This document shows, piece by piece, positions 6,136 through 9,277 of a stretch of 9,277 nt of DNA. Position 1 is the stretch's first letter. Every line of letters begins with the position of its first letter. The DNA lies in the NCBI GenBank assembly GCA_001871685.1, contig MNVK01000091.1:1-9277 (forward strand). Direction: 5' to 3'. The DNA comes from Nitrospirae bacterium CG1_02_44_142. GTDB taxonomy: Bacteria > Nitrospirota > Thermodesulfovibrionia > Thermodesulfovibrionales > UBA1546. The position numbers were made by a program, and so were the translations under genes. Under the pieces are notes generated by a model. The model was given only the letters and a program-made list of their open reading frames with translations. It did not search any database and had not been told where the DNA came from.

Positions 6136-6967
6136 TGTCTTCAAGTTCCTTTAACGCCCTTTCCAATTCCTCTGAAGTGGGAGCCATGCCATGATACTGC
6201 GCCTTTCCTTCAAAAAAAGATACTCCTTTTCCCTTGACTGTCCTGGCAACTATCATTGCAGGCTTCCCTCTTATTCCCTCAGCCTCGTTTAAAGCGCCAA
6301 GAATAGCCCCCATGTCATGCCCGTCAATGTCAATCACATGCCAGCCGAAGGCACTCCATTTTTCTGTAATCGGTTCAAGCGCCATTACATCGCAGCAATG
6401 CCCGTCTATCTGAAGGCCGTTATTATCAATAATTGCGCACACGTTATCAAGCCGGTAATGTGCTGCTGTCATCGCAGCCTCCCACACCTGTCCTTCTTGA
6501 GTTTCTCCGTCTCCTAACATACAGTAAACGCGCGAATTTATGCCGTCCATTTTCAGCCCCATTGCAATCCCGTTTGCAATGGACAGTCCCTGTCCTAATG
6601 AACCGGTTGATATTTCTACGCCCGGAAGCAGTTTTGAACATGGATGCCCCTGAAGCGGGCTTCCGAGCTTGCGCAAGGTCTTAAGCAGGGACTTATCAAA
6701 ATATCCCGAAAGGGCAAGAACCGCATATAATAGAGGCGCCGCATGACCTTTTGAGAGAATAAATCTGTCCCTCTCTTTCCACGCAGGGTCTTTCGGATTA
6801 TGCCTCATCTTGGAAAAATACAGCGCTGTTGCCACATCGGCTGCCGAAAGAGAGCCGCCTGTATGTCCTGAGCCTGCCTCTGCAAGCATCTTCAGGATTT
6901 CTATCCTTACAGCCTTCGCCTGTTCTTTCAGAAATGAAATCTCTTTTGCAGCAGAAACCTGACTCAT
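6128..6967 (-). CDS. Transketolase, N-terminal subunit
   Basis: This 279-residue protein is the diphosphate-binding half of the split transketolase and would pair with the product of the next gene to form the thiamine-diphosphate active site. Visible motifs are GHTGGSLS (34-41), SKGHAAPLLYA (72-82), GSLGQGLS (122-129), and the cofactor/Mg signature GDGE (152-155) ending in NN (182-183). The length matches stand-alone N-terminal subunits found in archaea and many anaerobic bacteria. The ATG at 6967 overlaps the upstream gene's stop as ATGA, with AAAGGGAG eight bases before it, which implies coupled translation. The gene overlaps the C-terminal subunit gene by 8 bp. Nothing looks broken. Confidence 0.94.
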   Translation of the reverse strand: MSQVSAAKEISFLKEQAKAVRIEILKMLAEAGSGHTGGSLSAADVATALYFSKMRHNPKDPAWKERDRFILSKGHAAPLLYAVLALSGYFDKSLLKTLRKLGSPLQGHPCSKLLPGVEISTGSLGQGLSIANGIAMGLKMDGINSRVYCMLGDGETQEGQVWEAAMTAAHYRLDNVCAIIDNNGLQIDGHCCDVMALEPITEKWSAFGWHVIDIDGHDMGAILGALNEAEGIRGKPAMIVARTVKGKGVSFFEGKAQYHGMAPTSEELERALKELEDNE

Positions 6968-7350
6968 TTTTTCTTCTCCCTTTGCATTATGTAATCCAGA
7001 AGAATATCATCCAGAGTTTTGTCTTTGGTTTTTTTAATTTCAGGTTTTCCGAGCAGCTCGGGACTTACCATTTCTTCCTTTTTCTCCTCTTCCGCCTCAT
7101 CGCCGGTATATTTTCCCGCAATCAATTCTTTGAGTATTGCCTTGTGCTGTTCCTTCATCAGTTCCCTGACGCTTTTTTTGATGTCTTTGTTTCCGATGAG
7201 GTGAGAATAACTTGTTTTTTTTGAGGCCAGGATTGTGCCTTTAATATACAGAAGCGTAACTATGATAGGGTTGTTCAATCCGCTGTCCTCTGTCTGGACA
7301 TGGTAAACCTTTCCCTTGTAGGTTACGTTATTATTATAACCGACAAGCAT
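6964..7350 (-). CDS. Conserved hypothetical protein with a YKGKVYHVQTEDSG motif
   Basis: I do not recognise a named family. The 128-residue product starts with a compact segment (about 1-60) rich in beta-strand-forming residues. It contains YKGKVYHVQTEDSG at 11-24 and then TLLYIKGTILASKKTSY, a pattern that looks like a conserved small domain. A charged helical region (about 55-110, rich in K and E) and a final helix (DILLDYIMQREKKK) follow. There is no signal peptide or membrane segment, so it is probably cytoplasmic. It is the first gene of the operon with the split transketolase and overlaps it by four bases (ATGA). Its start has only a weak purine-rich stretch upstream (AGAGAGAA, about 12 bases away). 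A link to sugar-phosphate metabolism is suggested only by position. Confidence 0.75.
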   Translation of the reverse strand: MLVGYNNNVTYKGKVYHVQTEDSGLNNPIIVTLLYIKGTILASKKTSYSHLIGNKDIKKSVRELMKEQHKAILKELIAGKYTGDEAEEEKKEEMVSPELLGKPEIKKTKDKTLDDILLDYIMQREKKK

Positions 7351-7396
7351 TTGTATGAATATTCTCTCTGAGATTTATTAGAAACAAGTTTAAATT

Positions 7397-7402
7397 ATTA
7401 TA
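7397..7402 (-). promoter_or_regulatory. Possible -10 box for the hypothetical-transketolase operon
   Basis: On the minus strand the hexamer is TATAAT, a perfect sigma-70-type -10 match, inside an AT-rich stretch 47 bases before the first start codon of the operon. The hexamer 17 bases upstream (TCCATT) is a poor -35. The position fits, since this is the only sizeable gap before the operon and a terminator-like hairpin precedes it. The call rests on one box in AT-rich DNA. The rest of the gap, 7403-7508, shows no other feature I can support. Confidence 0.3.
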
Positions 7403-7508
7403 TTACAGCAGAGGCGGAAAATGGAAGAGGAGGAGAATCCTGTCACTCTCTTGAATGGCTGATTATATTTGTTTAATACAGTGAGAGATTCTGAATTGGA
7501 TGATTGAT

Positions 7509-7544
7509 TAAGACAGGCTGAAGCATCTGCTTCAGCCTGTCTTA
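7509..7544. terminator. Strong hairpin downstream of the molybdopterin oxidoreductase gene
   Basis: Two perfect 17-base arms (7509-7525 and 7528-7544) flank only two central bases, so the folded RNA would have a stem of about 15-16 bp and a small loop. It begins seven bases beyond the stop codon of the minus-strand oxidoreductase gene and lies upstream of the next operon. There is no real T run after it on the minus strand (ATCAATC) or on the plus strand. It may work as a terminator or as a 3'-end-protecting stem. Confidence 0.65.
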
Positions 7545-7551
7545 CAAGTGT

Positions 7552-9277
7552 CTATGCCTTGACTATTTTCACCCTCGTGCTGCTGAAGTCCGGAATTCCT
7601 CCCACAACATCAACCATCGGCGTATTTGCGAAGTCTTCATCAAGACGGGTTACATAGTTGGATTGAAGCCCAGTTCCATATCTCGGATTCGGTCTAATGC
7701 CATTCTTGTCGGCAATCCTCTTTCCTCCTAAGAAGACCTTATCAGCATCCTTAACAGGAACTCTGGAGGCGCCGAGCTGTGTATGTCCATAATGGTTTGA
7801 TACTCCCACGCAGCCGGGTCTGATGAGTTTTGTCACCTTCACCTTTCCTGTGATGCCTTTTGGATTGCTCCTTGATGTGAGTTTTACCTTATCCATATTC
7901 TTGAGTCCGAGCCTCTTTGCGTCCGCCTCATTCATCTCCACATAATTTGTCGGGAATACCTCTATTGACCAGTTATGCAGAATTGTCCTTGACTGGGCAT
8001 GGAGGTTCATCTTGTAGGTGATGACGGTGAACTGATAGTCTTTGTCCATCTCCTCGATGTTTCTTCCCTTAGGCGTCATTGGAAGCGTATGTTTCAGCGT
8101 GCCTGAGAAGTATTCGCCTGTGATGGAGTTCTTTGTGGTTGCGAGCTCCTCATTATAAAGGACTACCCTCTTAAGGCCGTATTTATACTTTTCACCGTCA
8201 AAGAGGTCATCGTATCTCTTGTCAAACACGCCGCCCCTTGCAATGGCATAGCAGATATGCTTCCATTCCTTCTCCGGAAGCATATCCTTGAACTTTGCCA
8301 CAGGATAGTTCTTCTCAACAAACTCAACTTCTTCCTGCGATGCCTCCGGAACCTTTGCCCCGGTTGCGACATTGGCGATAGCCCTCAGATAGTAGTCTTC
8401 AGCCTTCCTGAGAGGATGCATCTTTCCGTCTTTGCCTTTTATTGCGTTGTCTCCAAAGCCCGGCAGTCCTGCCGCTGTTGCGAGGTCAATAAGGAATGTC
8501 TCTTCAGAGAAAGGTCTTCCGTCCTTTGTCTTGCCTGTAAGCGGCTCTATAACCGGTGTGCGGATGCCTGTGAATTTTGCAGGTGATGCGTGCGGGTTCA
8601 GGAACCCGTAATGCCCCTCTGCATAGGTGATATCAGGCACGATGTAGTCGGCAAAGATATTTGACTCATTGATTGTTATGTCTATGGAGACATGAAGCGG
8701 AACTTTATCTGCGCTTTTCAATGTCTCTTTGTACCGGTATCCGCCGGGTATCGAGTAGATGGGGTTAAAGAAGTATGTAAACAGTATCTTGCAAGGATAC
8801 GGATACTGCTGGTCGATGCCGCTCATCATCTCAACGCACAGACCGCCCTTTGAGAACGGGAACCACGGCCTCTTTGACGGATAGCCGTTCTTCTTGAACT
8901 CCGTGGTCTTTTCATAGGCGAATTTTTCCCTTGAAATCATGGGGCCTATTAGCTTTTTATTCCCAGTGAAGCCCTTTAAGTCATACATGCCCACATTCCA
9001 TTTTGCAACGCCTCCGCCTGGCTGCAAGAAACCGCCCTTGCGGTCCACGCTTCCGACCATTGCGTTAAGGATTGCTACAGGATATGAGGCATATGTGCCG
9101 CTGATGTAATTTCCTGCGCCGTGATACATAGTAACAGCAGCCCTTGTGCCGTGAGAGGTAAACTCGCGGGCAACATTTTCAAGCTGTGATTTCTCAACAC
9201 CTGCAAGTTCCGCGTACTCGTCAACAGAATGCTCCATCACGCCTTCTTTCATTAGGCGGAAAGAGGTCTTTACTTTT
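7552..9277 (-). CDS. Molybdopterin oxidoreductase catalytic subunit, tetrathionate/arsenate reductase clade (5' end missing)
   Basis: This is the C-terminal part of a DMSO-reductase-family enzyme with a bis-MGD molybdenum cofactor. The frame is open to the window edge. The codons before the ATG at 9252 read KVKTSFRL and continue into LMKEGV, a normal internal region of the family, so that ATG is not the real start. Counting from it (566 residues), GGGVAKWNVG lies at 79-88. The signature IDITINESNIFADYIVPD at 190-207 matches the usual D..xNES/TxxxADyvlPd pattern. The C-terminal molybdopterin dinucleotide-binding domain spans about 407-560 (NLHAQSRT at 416-423). The FNPIYSIPGGYRY and NLHAQSRT stretches resemble tetrathionate reductase TtrA and arsenate reductase ArrA. 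TtrA-like is my best guess, but the cluster and Mo-ligand motifs are outside the window. The gene is last in its transcription unit, as ttrA is in known ttrBCA operons. Confidence 0.85.
   Translation of the reverse strand, partial: KVKTSFRLMKEGVMEHSVDEYAELAGVEKSQLENVAREFTSHGTRAAVTMYHGAGNYISGTYASYPVAILNAMVGSVDRKGGFLQPGGGVAKWNVGMYDLKGFTGNKKLIGPMISREKFAYEKTTEFKKNGYPSKRPWFPFSKGGLCVEMMSGIDQQYPYPCKILFTYFFNPIYSIPGGYRYKETLKSADKVPLHVSIDITINESNIFADYIVPDITYAEGHYGFLNPHASPAKFTGIRTPVIEPLTGKTKDGRPFSEETFLIDLATAAGLPGFGDNAIKGKDGKMHPLRKAEDYYLRAIANVATGAKVPEASQEEVEFVEKNYPVAKFKDMLPEKEWKHICYAIARGGVFDKRYDDLFDGEKYKYGLKRVVLYNEELATTKNSITGEYFSGTLKHTLPMTPKGRNIEEMDKDYQFTVITYKMNLHAQSRTILHNWSIEVFPTNYVEMNEADAKRLGLKNMDKVKLTSRSNPKGITGKVKVTKLIRPGCVGVSNHYGHTQLGASRVPVKDADKVFLGGKRIADKNGIRPNPRYGTGLQSNYVTRLDEDFANTPMVDVVGGIPDFSSTRVKIVKA

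Noticed and set aside
6136..6144. TTG at 6144 as the start of the transketolase C-terminal subunit
   Set aside because: A nearby in-frame ATG at 6135 is the stronger codon and gives a smaller overlap. The TTG cannot be fully excluded.
6829..7224. Plus-strand open frame of 131 codons opposite the hypothetical and transketolase genes
   Set aside because: Its Phe/Leu-rich composition is what the complement of Lys/Glu-rich codons produces. The minus-strand genes there are coupled by overlap.
8163..8372. Second minus-strand frame inside the oxidoreductase gene
   Set aside because: It is a shadow frame within a continuous conserved coding region and shows no sign of a frameshift.
9250..9252. ATG at 9252 as the start of the molybdopterin oxidoreductase
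   Set aside because: The same frame is open to the window edge, the residues before it continue the family's usual sequence, and 566 residues is far short of a full catalytic subunit.

Overview
The window carries a compact set of bacterial genes, all read from the minus strand, with moderate GC. FtsE/FtsX, an EnvC-type cell-wall activator with a signal peptide, and a periplasmic CtpA-type protease point to a Gram-negative-type envelope. The split transketolase, the DMSO-reductase-family enzyme of the tetrathionate/arsenate reductase clade and the C/G-run repeats encoding PPL..KGG peptides recall anaerobic Nitrospirota or Desulfobacterota. That assignment is inference only.

Layout in transcription order, from high to low coordinates. 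(1) 9277-7552: the C-terminal two thirds or so of a molybdopterin oxidoreductase catalytic subunit, cut by the window edge and closed by a strong hairpin at 7509-7544. (2) 7350-5119: a small conserved protein of unknown function, then the N- and C-terminal halves of a split transketolase. The genes overlap (ATGA junction, then an 8-bp overlap), so this is one operon. (3) 5008-844: ftsE, ftsX, envC-like and ctpA-like genes, a cell-envelope/division module. The FtsEX ABC complex would drive the enzymatically dead LytM protein EnvC, which in known systems activates amidases that split septal peptidoglycan; the neighbouring PDZ protease may process envelope proteins. (4) 761-87: a DEDDy 3'-5' exonuclease, followed by a hairpin at 9-40.

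The most unusual content is repetitive DNA. A 94-bp MITE-like palindromic element occurs twice in direct orientation (3371-3464 and 5016-5109, 91 of 94 bases identical by eye). It brackets ftsE-ftsX almost to the base. A third, diverged copy lies inside the 5' end of the C-terminal transketolase gene and gives it a run of ten G on the coding strand. The arms of the 94-bp elements, and an unrelated array after ctpA (772-841), are built from strict 7-bp units that invert about a centre. At envC, the element and adjoining 7-bp units lie within the open frame and encode most of the predicted signal peptide. No RNA genes, insertion-sequence transposases or CRISPR arrays were seen, and no gene-free stretch exceeds about 200 bases.
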